A stretch of DNA of 64,000 nucleotides from Massilia sp. Root133 (GCF_001426525.1 NZ_LMEW01000023.1:62001-126000), one strand, 5' to 3'. Counted from the stretch's first letter, positions 44,173-53,159 are shown. Program-made: numbers and translations. The notes: generated by a model from the letters alone, not told the origin.

Positions 44173-44376
44173 GTTATGATGGGGCACCTTTTGGCACCAA
44201 CCTGGTGCGATAAAGCGACCGAATACGATTTGGGAGAGGGAAAAGAAAGCGGTAAACACAAACTTTACCGTAAAACAGTTAGGAGGAGACACACGTTTTA
44301 TATGATGCAGCCGGCAATGACCAGGCAGCCGAAAACGTGACCATATTAGAAACGCACCTACGGGTGCGTTTTTTTT
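44173..44376 (+). ncRNA. Candidate small transcript or orphan leader with terminator
   Basis: A region with the parts of a transcript but no normal gene: hairpin GCACCA / TGGTGC (44194-44208), an excellent ribosome site AGGAGGAG (44281-44288), a 12-codon frame (44302-44340; MMQPAMTRQPKT), and a perfect terminator at 44351-44376. It could be a small RNA, a leader peptide, or the leader of a gene that has been deleted. I see no matching promoter with certainty. Confidence 0.4.
44351..44376 (+). terminator. Strong Rho-independent terminator
   Basis: AACGCACC / GGTGCGTT (8-bp perfect stem, TACG loop) followed by six further T, 54 bp before the ogt start. Confidence 0.92.
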
Positions 44377-44429
44377 GCCCACGGCCGTGCAGGCTTGCGA
44401 ACACGTCTTCCGGGTCTTACACTGCGTCG

Positions 44430-44960
44430 ATGAGCACACAACAAGGCAGCGAGATTTTCAGCGCCATCATCGCGGCGCCGTTTGGAGCGATGGGCATCCG
44501 TACCGAAGATGGGCGGTTGCGCGAACTGGTCTACCTGCCGCCGCATTACCACGAAAAATCGGCGCAGGATGCCGTCGCCGAGCAGGCCGCCGTCCAGGTG
44601 GCGCGCTACTTCGAGGATCCCGATTTCCGCTTCGACCTGCCGCTGAAGGAGGCCGGCAGCGAATTCCAGCGGCGCGTGTGGGACACCATTTGCGCGATCC
44701 CGCGCGGCAGCGTCCGTACGTACGGCCAGATCGCCAAGCAGCTGGAATCGGCCCCGCGCGCCGTCGGCCAGGCCTGCGGCGCCAACTGGTTCCCGCTCGT
44801 GATCCCGTGCCACCGCGTGACGGCGTCCGGCGGCCTGGGCGGTTTTTCCAGCAGCGACGACGAACATGGATTCCAGCTCGGAATCAAGCGCTGGCTGCTG
44901 CGCCACGAAGGCGCGCTGGCGCTCGAGATGCCATGGCAGCAGCAGTCAATCTTCCCCTGA
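44430..44960 (+). CDS. ogt: Methylated-DNA-protein cysteine methyltransferase
   Basis: 176-residue suicide repair protein that removes methyl groups from O6-methylguanine. Acceptor Cys in VIPCHRVTASGGLGGFSS (about residue 126), preceded by the helix-turn-helix block EFQRRVWDTICAIPRGSVRTY. The start at 44430 (MSTQQG) follows the terminator; upstream codons in frame cross it. The gene overlaps xerD by 28 bp, so the two are translated together. Confidence 0.95.
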   Translation: MSTQQGSEIFSAIIAAPFGAMGIRTEDGRLRELVYLPPHYHEKSAQDAVAEQAAVQVARYFEDPDFRFDLPLKEAGSEFQRRVWDTICAIPRGSVRTYGQIAKQLESAPRAVGQACGANWFPLVIPCHRVTASGGLGGFSSSDDEHGFQLGIKRWLLRHEGALALEMPWQQQSIFP

Positions 44961-45838
44961 TCGACGCGTTCTGCGACACGCTCTGGCTCGAGCACGGTCT
45001 CGCAAAGAACTCCCTCGATGCCTACCGGCGCGACCTGCGCCTGTTCGCGCGCTGGCTCGACGTCAAGCGGCCCGAGCGGAGCGACCTGTACGCCGTCGAG
45101 CCGCAGGACGTCGCCGCCTATTTCGCCGAACGCCACGAGGACACGAAGCCCAGTTCGGCCAACCGCCGGCTGTCCGTGCTGAAGCGTTTTTACCAGCTCG
45201 CGCTGCGCGACCGCCGCATCGCCGCCGATCCGTGTTTGAACATGGCGTCCGCGAAGCAGCCGCAGCGTTTCGTCCATACGCTCACCGAGGCCCAGGTCGA
45301 TGCGCTGCTCGCGGCGCCGGACGTCTCGACGCCGCTGGGCCTGCGCGAGCGCACGATGCTCGAACTGATGTATGCCAGCGGCCTGCGCGTGTCGGAACTC
45401 GTCGCGCTGAAGCTGGTCGAACTGAGCCTGAACGATGGCGTACTGCGCATTACTGGTAAAGGCAGCAAGACGCGCCTCGTGCCGTTCGGCGAACAGGCGC
45501 GGCACTGGCTGGACCGTTACATGAAAGAGGCGCGCGGCGTCATCCTCGATGGCCAGGTCGACGACGCGCTGTTCGTGACCGGCCGCGGCGGGCCGATGAC
45601 GCGCCAGATGTTCTGGGTCGTCATCAAGAAGCATGCGGCGAAGGCGGGCATCACGGCGCCGTTGTCGCCCCACACGCTGCGTCACGCGTTCGCCACGCAT
45701 TTGCTGAACCACGGCGCCGATCTGCGCGTGGTGCAGTTGCTGTTGGGGCATTCCGACATTTCCACGACGCAGATCTACACCCACGTCGCGCGCGAGCGCC
45801 TGAAGCATCTCCACGCCCGGCACCACCCGCGTGGTTAA
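44933..45838 (+). CDS. xerD: Site-specific tyrosine recombinase XerD
   Basis: 301-residue recombinase that resolves chromosome dimers at dif together with XerC. A SAM-like N-terminal core-binding domain is followed by the catalytic set: Arg in ASGLRVSELVAL, Lys in ITGKGSKTRLVPF, His and Arg in SPHTLRHAFATH, His in LLLGHSDISTTQ and Tyr in IYTH. Length and C-terminus (HLHARHHPRG) match XerD. It is a chromosomal housekeeping copy, not part of an integron or phage. Confidence 0.95.
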   Translation: MAAAVNLPLIDAFCDTLWLEHGLAKNSLDAYRRDLRLFARWLDVKRPERSDLYAVEPQDVAAYFAERHEDTKPSSANRRLSVLKRFYQLALRDRRIAADPCLNMASAKQPQRFVHTLTEAQVDALLAAPDVSTPLGLRERTMLELMYASGLRVSELVALKLVELSLNDGVLRITGKGSKTRLVPFGEQARHWLDRYMKEARGVILDGQVDDALFVTGRGGPMTRQMFWVVIKKHAAKAGITAPLSPHTLRHAFATHLLNHGADLRVVQLLLGHSDISTTQIYTHVARERLKHLHARHHPRG

Positions 45839-45911
45839 TTCTCAAGACGGGGTAGGATGACTGGTCCATAATGGACTAGTACGACCTTTCCAACGATAGC
45901 AAGAGGTGAGC

Positions 45912-46085
45912 ATGGCCAAGACGAATTTCCAGTACGAAAAACGCCAGCGGGAGTTGGAGAAGAAACGCAAGGCGGACGAAAAGGCGCGCAAGAAGCAGGA
46001 AGCCAAGCAGCACAAGGGGGACGATGCGCCGGCGCAGGATGAAGATGCCGGGGAAGAGGCACGGCAGGAGCATGACCCCGCTTGA
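45912..46085 (+). CDS. 57-residue highly charged small protein
   Basis: MAKTNFQYEKRQRELEKKRK begins a Lys/Arg/Glu-rich helix up to about residue 35, followed by an acidic tail (DDAPAQDEDAGEEARQE). A GAGGTGAG ribosome site precedes the ATG. Similar short FxYEKRQRELxKKxK proteins occur widely in Burkholderiales, but no function is known to me. The segregated charge suggests binding to RNA or ribosomes (inference). It lies 73 bp after xerD and ends before a family A repeat. Confidence 0.7.
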   Translation: MAKTNFQYEKRQRELEKKRKADEKARKKQEAKQHKGDDAPAQDEDAGEEARQEHDPA

Positions 46086-46090
46086 CCACA

Positions 46091-46190
46091 CGTCGTTCCC
46101 GCGCACGCGGGAACCCATGCCGAGCTTGCTTAAAGCGTCTCGTGCGATTCCTGATGCTCTGTATGGGTCCCCGCTTTCGCGAGGACGACG
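46091..46190. repeat. Paired palindromes (repeat family A)
   Basis: Left head GTTCCCGC / GCGGGAAC (46095-46114), right head GTCCCCGC / GCGAGGAC (46167-46186, one mismatch). The unit ends exactly at the base before the RND gene stop codon (46191) and begins 5 bp after the small-protein stop, filling the convergent gap. Confidence 0.82.
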
Positions 46191-49100
46191 TCATGCGGTT
46201 TGTTCCGTAGCCGTATCTTCTTCGTGCCCCTTCCTGAACCACGCCGCCACCCGCTTGCCCAGGCTGTCGAGATAGGTGTACGCCACGGGCACGACGACCA
46301 GGGTGAGCAGCGTCGACGTGATCACGCCCCCGATCACCGCACGTCCCATCGGCGCCTGCGTTTCTCCGCCTTCGCCCATGCCGATCGCCATCGGCAGCAT
46401 GCCGAAGATCATCGCGAGCGTCGTCATCAGGATCGGGCGCAGGCGCACCTGGCCCGCTTCCATCAGCGCGTCGAACTGTGACCGGCCTTCGCGCTGGCCA
46501 TGGTTGGCGAAGTCCACCAGCAGGATCGCGTTCTTCGTCACGAGACCCATCAGCATCACGACACCGATGATGGAAAAGATGTTCAGCGTCGTCTTCGTGA
46601 TGAGCAGCGCGATCAGCACGCCGATCAGCGACAGCGGCAGCGACACCATGATCGCGATCGGCTGCAGGAAGCTGCCGAACTGCGAGGCCAGCACGAGGTA
46701 GATGAAGATCACGGCGATGCCCAGGGCGACGCCGAAGCCGGCCATCGTCTCGTCCATCTGCTGGGCGTCGCCGCCGACGTCGAAGCGCACGCCGTCCGGC
46801 AGCTGCATGGCTTTCATTTCCTTGTTCACGTCGCCCATCACGTCGCCCAGCGGACGGCCTTCGAGGCCGGCGAAGACCGCCACGCGGCGCTGCAGGGCCT
46901 GGCGCTTGAGCATCTGCGGGCTCGTCGACGGGATGAATTGCACGACCTGGCGCAGCGGGACCATGACCGGGTTGCCCATCGCGTCACGCTTGCTCGATGC
47001 CACCGACAGGTCGGCCAGGTCGGCCACCTTTTCGCGGCCCGACTTCGGCAGCTGCACGTTGACTTCGTAGTTCTGGCCATCCGGCGCGAGCCAGCGGTTG
47101 GTCTGGTCGCCGGCGACGAACGGACGCAGCGCCGTGCCGATCTGCTGCACGGTGAGTCCGAGGTCGGACGCCAGCTCGTGGTTGATCTTGACGATGGTGG
47201 CCGGGTTCGCGCCTTCCTGGCTGTACTCGATGTCGGCGATGCCGCGGATCTTGCGCATCTTGTCCATCAGCGTGTGGGCCACGGCGTCCAGCTTCGCCTC
47301 GTCATTCCCGAGGATCGCGATGTAGATCGGACGCTGGCCCACCGTCAGCGAGATGCCGGCGATTTTCTCCAGGCGCTCGCGGATGACTTTTTCCATCTCC
47401 TGCTGCGAGCGGCGGTGCGTCTTGTGCACGTCCGTCAGCTTCAGGTGCACCTCCGAGTAATTGCGGCCTTCCCACGAACCGACGATGGTCGAGACGCTTT
47501 CGATTTCCTTGAACTCGGCCAGCGCCGCCTCGGCCTGGCGCAGTTTCGCATCCGAGTAGTCCAGGCTGGAGCCGATCGGCGTCTTCAGGCGCATGTGGAT
47601 GTAGCCGTCGTCGACCTGCGGCACGAACTCGCCGCCGATCTTCGGCACCAGCATCAGGCTGGCCGCGAACAGGACGACCGCGAGCAGCAGCGTGGATTTA
47701 CGCCAGTCCAGCGCCAGCGCCAGCACCTTCGCGTAGACGTCGTGCAGCCATTCGATGCCGTGCTCGATGCGCGCCATCAGGCGGCCCAGCCACGGCATGT
47801 ACTTGAAGCGGCCCTTCACGGGATCGGGCCACACGGACGACAGCATCGGGTCGAGCGTGAAGCTGACGAACAGCGACACCAGCACGGCCACGGCGACGGT
47901 GATCCCGAACTGCAGGAAGAAGCGGCCGATGATGCCCTTCATGAACGCGATCGGCACGAACACGGCGACGATGGCGAAGGTCGTCGCCATCACCGCGACG
48001 CCGATCTCGTTGGTGCCGTCTTCCGCGGCGCGCACGTGGTTCTTGCCCATGCCGAGGTGGCGCACGATGTTTTCGCGCACGACGATGGCGTCGTCGATCA
48101 ACAGACCGATGCACAGCGACAGCGCCATCAAGGTGAGGAAGTTCAGCGTGAAGCCGAAGTACTTCATCGCGATGAAGCTGGCCAGCACCGAGATCGGCAA
48201 GGTCAGGCCCGTGATGATGGTGCTGCGCCACGAGTGCAGGAAGAAGAACACGATCACCATGGTCAGCAGCGCACCTTCGAGGATGGTGTCCTTGACGTTG
48301 TCGAGCTGGCCCTGCACGTTCTTCGCCTTGTCGTCCAGGATGCGGAACTGCACGTCCTTCGGCAGCGTCGTCTTCATTGCCTCGATGGCGGCCTTGACGC
48401 CGGTGCCCACCTGCACCGTGTTGGCGTCCTGGATCTTCGCGATCTCCAGCGTGATGGAACGTTCGCCGTTCACGCGCGAGATCGACTGTTCCTCGGCGGC
48501 GCCGTCGGAAATGTCGGCCACCTGGCTCAGGTAGATCGGGCCGCCCGTGCGGTTGGCGACGACGATGCGCCGGAAGTCGGCCGCTTCCTTCATCTTGCCT
48601 TCGATGCGCACGAGGTTCTCGCGCGCGCCGCGGCTGATGCGGCCGGCCGGCAGGTTGGCGTTGGTCGTCGTGATCGCGTTCATCACCTCGTCGATGCCGA
48701 CGTTGAGGCTCTTCAGCTGGTCGGGGCGGATGTCGATCAGCACCTGGCGGTCCTGCTTGCCGTTGACGCGGATCTGGCCGACGCCGGCCACGGCCTGCAG
48801 GCGCTTGACGATCACCTGGTCGGTCAGCATCGTCAGGTCGCGCAGGCTGCGCTCCTTCGACGTCAGCGCCAGCAGGACCACGGGCTGCGTGTTCTCGCCT
48901 TCCTCGCGGTACACGATGGGCTCCTTCACCTCGCGCGGGAAGCCGCCGCGGACGGTGCTGATGCGGTCGCGCAGGTCCTGCACGGCGCGGTCCATGTCGA
49001 CCGTCAGCTGGAATTCGATGCCGACGCCCGAGCGGCCTTCCCACGACGTGCTGCGGATCGTCTTGATGCCGCCGACGGTGTTCGCCGCTTCCTCGAGCGG

Positions 49101-49295
49101 GCGCGTCACGTCATTCTCGACCTGCTCGGGCGAGGCGCCGGGATACGCGGTCTCGATGAAGACGGCCGGGATCTCGACGTTCGGCATGCTCTCGACGCCA
49201 AGGCCGCGGTACGCGAACAGGCCGAGCACCATCAGGCCCACCATCACCATCGTGGCGAAGACGGGGTATTTGATACTGGTACGGGTGATCCACAT
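46191..49295 (-). CDS. RND-family efflux transporter, inner-membrane subunit
   Basis: 1034-residue proton-driven pump of the AcrB/HAE1 type. Features are the N-terminal helix, two large periplasmic loops (PNVEIPAVFIETAYPGASPEQ at the first), and the membrane proton-relay Asp pair in LCIGLLIDDAIVVRENIVRH. A C-terminal helix bundle with GLVTKNAILLVDFA follows. It exports drugs, solvents or other hydrophobic compounds in a tripartite complex. It starts 3 bp after the adaptor gene stop. No outer-membrane channel gene is present, so it must share one encoded elsewhere. Confidence 0.94.
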   Translation of the reverse strand: MWITRTSIKYPVFATMVMVGLMVLGLFAYRGLGVESMPNVEIPAVFIETAYPGASPEQVENDVTRPLEEAANTVGGIKTIRSTSWEGRSGVGIEFQLTVDMDRAVQDLRDRISTVRGGFPREVKEPIVYREEGENTQPVVLLALTSKERSLRDLTMLTDQVIVKRLQAVAGVGQIRVNGKQDRQVLIDIRPDQLKSLNVGIDEVMNAITTTNANLPAGRISRGARENLVRIEGKMKEAADFRRIVVANRTGGPIYLSQVADISDGAAEEQSISRVNGERSITLEIAKIQDANTVQVGTGVKAAIEAMKTTLPKDVQFRILDDKAKNVQGQLDNVKDTILEGALLTMVIVFFFLHSWRSTIITGLTLPISVLASFIAMKYFGFTLNFLTLMALSLCIGLLIDDAIVVRENIVRHLGMGKNHVRAAEDGTNEIGVAVMATTFAIVAVFVPIAFMKGIIGRFFLQFGITVAVAVLVSLFVSFTLDPMLSSVWPDPVKGRFKYMPWLGRLMARIEHGIEWLHDVYAKVLALALDWRKSTLLLAVVLFAASLMLVPKIGGEFVPQVDDGYIHMRLKTPIGSSLDYSDAKLRQAEAALAEFKEIESVSTIVGSWEGRNYSEVHLKLTDVHKTHRRSQQEMEKVIRERLEKIAGISLTVGQRPIYIAILGNDEAKLDAVAHTLMDKMRKIRGIADIEYSQEGANPATIVKINHELASDLGLTVQQIGTALRPFVAGDQTNRWLAPDGQNYEVNVQLPKSGREKVADLADLSVASSKRDAMGNPVMVPLRQVVQFIPSTSPQMLKRQALQRRVAVFAGLEGRPLGDVMGDVNKEMKAMQLPDGVRFDVGGDAQQMDETMAGFGVALGIAVIFIYLVLASQFGSFLQPIAIMVSLPLSLIGVLIALLITKTTLNIFSIIGVVMLMGLVTKNAILLVDFANHGQREGRSQFDALMEAGQVRLRPILMTTLAMIFGMLPMAIGMGEGGETQAPMGRAVIGGVITSTLLTLVVVPVAYTYLDSLGKRVAAWFRKGHEEDTATEQTA

Positions 49296-49298
49296 GGC

Positions 49299-50486
49299 TC
49301 AGCCTTTCGCGTCCGGCGGTTTGACCTTGCTGCCCGGCTTGATGCCGTCCAGCGGCACGGCCAGCACCGTCATGCCGGCGTCGACGCCTTCCAGCGCTTC
49401 GACGACGCCTTCGTCCTGGTTGCGCAGGCCCAGCTTCACGGGCTGCGCGACGACCTTGCCGTCGGCGATACGGTAGACGACGTCGCGGCCATTGTCCTGG
49501 CGGACGGCGCCGATCGGCAGCAGCGGATGCGCGTTCGACTTGTCGGTGACGATGGTCCCCTTGGCGAACATGCCGGCGCGCAGCACGCCGTCGGGATTCG
49601 CCACGTCCACGTACACGATCATGGCGCGCGAGCCCGTCTCGGTGGCTGGATTGATGCGCGCGACCTTGCCCGTGAAGTTGCGGCCGTCGAAGCCGTCGAC
49701 CTTGAACTGCACGTCCTGGCCGACCTGGATGCGGGGGATGTCGGACGCGGGCACCTGGGCGTCGAGCGTCAGGTGCTTCAGGTCGACGATCGAGAACACG
49801 GGGCTGTCCGGCGCCAGCTTTTCGCCGGCCTGCGCATGGCGCTTGCTCACGACGCCCGAGAGCGGCGCGTGGATCGTCGTATCGGCCAGCGCGATGCGCG
49901 CGAGGTCCAGCTGCGCGCGCGCGGAATCGACGGCGGCCTGCGCCAGGTCGACGGCGTTCGCCGACGTGTCGTATGCGTTTTGCGCAATGAAATTCTGCTT
50001 CAGCAGCGATGCGCTGTTGCTCATGTTTTTCTTCGCCATCGTCAGGCGTGCCTGCGCGTCGGCCAGCATCGCCTGCTGCTGCGCCACGCGGGCGCGCGCC
50101 TCGGCGGGATCGAGCCGCGCGATCACCTGGCCGGCCTTGACGTCCATGCCTTCCTGCACGGCGGTCGACAGCACGATGCCCGACACCTTCGACTTGACGG
50201 TGGCCTGCGACAGCGGCATCAACGATCCCGTGACGGGCAGGGTGACGGCCAGCGGACGCGCCTCGATGCGGGCGATGTCGCGCACCGACAGCTCGTGCAC
50301 GGGCGCCGGCGCCCGTGCCGGCGCGGCCGTCGGCGCGGGGGCCGCGGCGCGGTGGGTCAGCGCATACGCGCCGGCGCCCGCCAGCGCGACGGCGAGCAGC
50401 GACAGCGCTATGACCCTGGCGCGGCGGCGCGGCGCCGTTTTCTTGGCGGGCTGGTCGGCGGACAAAGGCAGGGACTCGATCTTCAT
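49299..50486 (-). CDS. RND efflux periplasmic adaptor (membrane fusion protein)
   Basis: 395 residues. N-terminal membrane anchor (VIALSLLAVALAGAGAYALT), lipoyl halves (ATVKSKVSGIVLSTAVQEGM and IHAPLSGVVSKRHAQAGEKL) flanking a helical hairpin, then beta-barrel and membrane-proximal domains. It links the RND pump encoded just downstream to an outer-membrane channel. It has no lipobox, so it is held by an uncleaved anchor. First gene of the two-gene unit; no regulator gene adjoins it. Confidence 0.93.
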   Translation of the reverse strand: MKIESLPLSADQPAKKTAPRRRARVIALSLLAVALAGAGAYALTHRAAAPAPTAAPARAPAPVHELSVRDIARIEARPLAVTLPVTGSLMPLSQATVKSKVSGIVLSTAVQEGMDVKAGQVIARLDPAEARARVAQQQAMLADAQARLTMAKKNMSNSASLLKQNFIAQNAYDTSANAVDLAQAAVDSARAQLDLARIALADTTIHAPLSGVVSKRHAQAGEKLAPDSPVFSIVDLKHLTLDAQVPASDIPRIQVGQDVQFKVDGFDGRNFTGKVARINPATETGSRAMIVYVDVANPDGVLRAGMFAKGTIVTDKSNAHPLLPIGAVRQDNGRDVVYRIADGKVVAQPVKLGLRNQDEGVVEALEGVDAGMTVLAVPLDGIKPGSKVKPPDAKG

Positions 50487-50702
50487 GGTTGTTCTTTATG
50501 TGGTGACAAGCGCGAGCGGAATGGAGAGCGCACGTGCTCCGTCCTGCCAGGCAGGATGGAGCTCCCAGCGCATGACGGCATGGTAGGTTTGACGATGACG
50601 AACCGCTATCGGAATGCGACGAGCGGTGCAAAAGGGACGCTGAACTGCGAAAAATCCGGGGCGGGCGTGCGGATGGCAGAAAGACACCCGATACTCAAAC
50701 AA

Positions 50703-50790
50703 CGTCATCCCCGCGCAGGCGGGGATCCAAGTTCGCCAGCGTTATCGCGACGCATGCAAACTTGGGTTCCCGCCTTCGCGGGAACGACGG
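50703..50790. repeat. Paired palindromes (repeat family A)
   Basis: Left head ATCCCCGC / GCGGGGAT (50707-50726), right head GTTCCCGC / GCGGGAAC (50766-50785). CCAAGTT (50727-50733) pairs with AACTTGG (50759-50765) between them. It lies before the stop of the EEP-family gene at 50798, in a 311-bp gap that otherwise holds only the efflux-operon promoter region. Confidence 0.85.
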
Positions 50791-50797
50791 GCGGGCG

Positions 50798-51769
50798 TCA
50801 ACCGTCCCCTGCCGGCGTCCCGGCCTGCTCGAACAGCCGCAGCCGCGCCAACACCTGCCCGTGGTCGGACGCCTCCGGCAACCCGAGATCGAGGTGGTCG
50901 TTCAGGTACACGACGTCGATGACCTCGCCCAGCGCCCCGGGCAACGCCGCATTGAATTCCGCCGATACGAGAATGTGGTCGATCGTGGAATGGTACCCAT
51001 CATGTACGTTGGAAAAACCGACGTGCCGCAGATGGTCCCGGCGGCCCTGCAGCTGGCAGGCATCATATAAACGGTCGCCGCTGGGCGCGCCGAGGCCCAG
51101 CACGATGCCGGTCGTGACCGCGTCGGCCACGTCGTTGAAGTCGCCCAGCACGACGCGCGGACGGTGGTGCGTGCGGCCGATGTCGGTCAGCAGCACGCGC
51201 AGCGCGGCCGCTTCCGTGCCGCGCCGGATCAGCGAGCGCAGCGACGCCAGCGCGTACAGCTGCGGGTCGTCGCCCGTGTCGCCCGCGCGGTAGTCGGGAC
51301 GGCGCGATTTCAAATGCACCACCACCACGTCGGCGACGAGATCCGGCGTCAGCTGGATCGCCGCGTGCAGCGGGGCGCGGGTAAAACGTTCGGGATCTCG
51401 GTTGCCGGGCGGCATCGCGATCCCGGGCGGGAAATAGGGGAGCTGGCGCGGGGCGTCCGCGAGGGGCAGGCGGGAGGCGAGGGCGACGCTGGGTGTGAGC
51501 TTCTCGGCGTCCGGATCGGGATCGAAGCCGACGTGGACGGCGTCGCGGAAGCGCCGCGTGCGCGACAGCGCCTCGGCCAGCGCGGCCTGGGAGAACACTT
51601 CCTGGAAGCCGATCACGTCGGCGCCGAGCATGTCGATCTGGTGCGCGGTCCAGGCGATCTTCGCTTCGTATTCCTCGGGGGTGCTCGGCTCCAGGTTGTC
51701 GTACAGCCTGGCGCCCGGCGTGGCGAGGTTACACACGTTGAAGGTGGCAAAGCGAATCTCTTGCTGCAT
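50798..51769 (-). CDS. Endonuclease/exonuclease/phosphatase-family protein
   Basis: 323-residue DNase-I-like fold enzyme. The usual motifs are FNVCNL, GFQEVF (metal Glu), VVVHLKSRRPDY, RVVLGDFND (catalytic Asp/Asn) and EASDHGQV (catalytic Asp-His). Targets in this family range from DNA and nucleotides to phospholipids; none can be chosen here. GGAGGAG supports the ATG at 51769 (MQQEIRFATF) over the ATG eight codons earlier. No signal peptide. A second, different EEP protein is encoded at 53848. Confidence 0.88.
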   Translation of the reverse strand: MQQEIRFATFNVCNLATPGARLYDNLEPSTPEEYEAKIAWTAHQIDMLGADVIGFQEVFSQAALAEALSRTRRFRDAVHVGFDPDPDAEKLTPSVALASRLPLADAPRQLPYFPPGIAMPPGNRDPERFTRAPLHAAIQLTPDLVADVVVVHLKSRRPDYRAGDTGDDPQLYALASLRSLIRRGTEAAALRVLLTDIGRTHHRPRVVLGDFNDVADAVTTGIVLGLGAPSGDRLYDACQLQGRRDHLRHVGFSNVHDGYHSTIDHILVSAEFNAALPGALGEVIDVVYLNDHLDLGLPEASDHGQVLARLRLFEQAGTPAGDG

Positions 51770-51807
51770 AATAAGCAACTCCTCCGTTTGCATTTAGCGT
51801 AACACGC

Positions 51808-52299
51808 ATGGCCAAGAAAGAGCATATCTCCGAAACCCCGGCGACACAGTTCCTGCGCAAGCATGGGGTCGTCTTCACGGAGCACCCCTATGAATACGAG
51901 GAACACGGCGGTACGGCCGTGTCGTCGCGCGAGCTGGGCGTGGAAGAGCACGCCGTCGTGAAAACCCTCGTGATGCAGGACGAGGCGGCCAAGCCGCTGA
52001 TCGTGCTGATGCATGGCGACTGCAAGGTCTCGACGAAGAACCTGGCCCGCGCCATCCCCTGCAAATCCGTCGAGCCGTGCAAGCCGGACGTCGCCCAGCG
52101 CCATTCCGGCTACCAGGTCGGCGGCACGTCGCCGTTCGGCGTGCGCAAGGCGATGCCGGTCTACGTCGAGGAAAGCATCCTGCAGTTGGACAAGATCTAT
52201 ATCAATGGCGGACGGCGCGGTTTCCTGGTCGGGATCGCGCCGGCCGTGCTGGTGGACGTGCTGAAAGCCCGGCCCGTGCACTGCGCGCTGGCCGACTGA
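51808..52299 (+). CDS. ybaK: Cys-tRNA(Pro)/aminoacyl-tRNA deacylase YbaK
   Basis: 163-residue YbaK/EbsC-type editing domain that clears mischarged tRNAs in trans. Family blocks: ETPATQFLRKHGVVFTEHPY, VKTLVMQDE, the conserved Lys region DCKVSTKNLARAI and YQVGGTSPFGVRKAMPVYVE. It is divergent from the EEP gene with about 40 bp between, and 75 bp before plsY on the same strand. Confidence 0.93.
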   Translation: MAKKEHISETPATQFLRKHGVVFTEHPYEYEEHGGTAVSSRELGVEEHAVVKTLVMQDEAAKPLIVLMHGDCKVSTKNLARAIPCKSVEPCKPDVAQRHSGYQVGGTSPFGVRKAMPVYVEESILQLDKIYINGGRRGFLVGIAPAVLVDVLKARPVHCALAD

Positions 52300-52374
52300 C
52301 TATCGCCGGGCTCGGCCGATGGTGTATATTTCACGCGCGCCAGATTCCTGGCCGTGGATGAAGAAAAGAGACTC

Positions 52375-53016
52375 ATGTACACAATTCTGTTCACCATCGC
52401 AGCCTATTTGATCGGCTCGATTTCCTTCGCCGTCGTCGCGAGCCGCCTGTTCGGCCTGGCCGACCCGCGCACCTATGGCTCGAAGAACCCGGGCGCCACC
52501 AACGTCCTGCGTTCGGGCAGCAAGAAGGCCGCCATCGCGACGCTCGTCGGCGACTGCGCCAAGGGCTGGCTGGCCGTGTGGCTCGCGGTCCAGTTCGGCG
52601 AGCGCTTCGGCGTCGAGGACGGCGGCGTGGCGCTGGTCGCCATCGCGGTCTTCCTGGGCCATCTGTGGCCCGTGTTCTTCCGCTTCGTCGGCGGCAAGGG
52701 CGTGGCGACCGCGCTGGGCGTGCTGCTGGGCCTGAACGTCTGGCTCGGCCTGGCGACGCTGGTCACGTGGCTCGTCGTCGCGTACGCGTTCCGCTACTCG
52801 TCGCTGGCCGCGCTGGTGGCCGCGATCTTCGCGCCGTTCTACTACGGCCTGCTGTTCGGCGCGGATGAAAAACTGTTCGCCGTCATCGCGATGAGCCTGC
52901 TGCTTCTCTACCGCCACAGCAGCAATATCGGCAATCTCATGGCCGGCAAGGAATCGAAGATCGGCAGCAAATCGAAGGGTGCCGCGACCGCCAAACCGGC
53001 CGTCAAAAAGAAATAA
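52375..53016 (+). CDS. plsY: Glycerol-3-phosphate acyltransferase PlsY
   Basis: 213-residue membrane acyltransferase that transfers an acyl group from acyl-phosphate to glycerol-3-phosphate, the first step of phospholipid synthesis. The three conserved loops are present: AYLIGSISFAVV, YGSKNPGATNVLRSG and FVGGKGVATALGVLLG, with RHSSNIGNLMAGKE after them. I start at the ATG at 52375 (MYTILFTIAA). A short Lys/Ala tail extends beyond the usual end. Confidence 0.95.
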   Translation: MYTILFTIAAYLIGSISFAVVASRLFGLADPRTYGSKNPGATNVLRSGSKKAAIATLVGDCAKGWLAVWLAVQFGERFGVEDGGVALVAIAVFLGHLWPVFFRFVGGKGVATALGVLLGLNVWLGLATLVTWLVVAYAFRYSSLAALVAAIFAPFYYGLLFGADEKLFAVIAMSLLLLYRHSSNIGNLMAGKESKIGSKSKGAATAKPAVKKK

Positions 53017-53020
53017 ACCA

Positions 53021-53039
53021 AAACCGGGGTCAGAGCCCG
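53021..53039 (+). repeat. Single REP-like unit (repeat family B)
   Basis: AAACCGGGGTCAGAGCCCG, identical to the left arm at 32206-32224, five bases after the plsY stop. No inverted partner lies nearby. Confidence 0.85.
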
Positions 53040-53159
53040 GCTTTTGGAAATTGCTCCGAACACTATTTGCCGAATTTGTTTGGCGCGCTGCTGCCTTTCG
53101 TTCGATGTGTCACCATATGCCATCAGCGTTAATGAAACCAATTGGAAGGCGGTGAAAAA

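Noticed and set aside
44191..44208. Possible sigma-54 promoter (TGGCAC start)
   Set aside because: The -12 element would have to be TTGC-like, but the sequence reads TGGTG. The region is better explained as a hairpin.
44933..45838. Integrase of a mobile element or integron
   Set aside because: Length, motifs and coupling to ogt match chromosomal XerD. No attachment site, attC array or cargo genes are near.
46500..51293. Plus-strand open frame of about 1600 codons
   Set aside because: It is the mirror of the RND pump, adaptor and EEP genes. Its protein is Arg/His/Asp-rich with no known domain, as expected for antisense frames in high-GC DNA.
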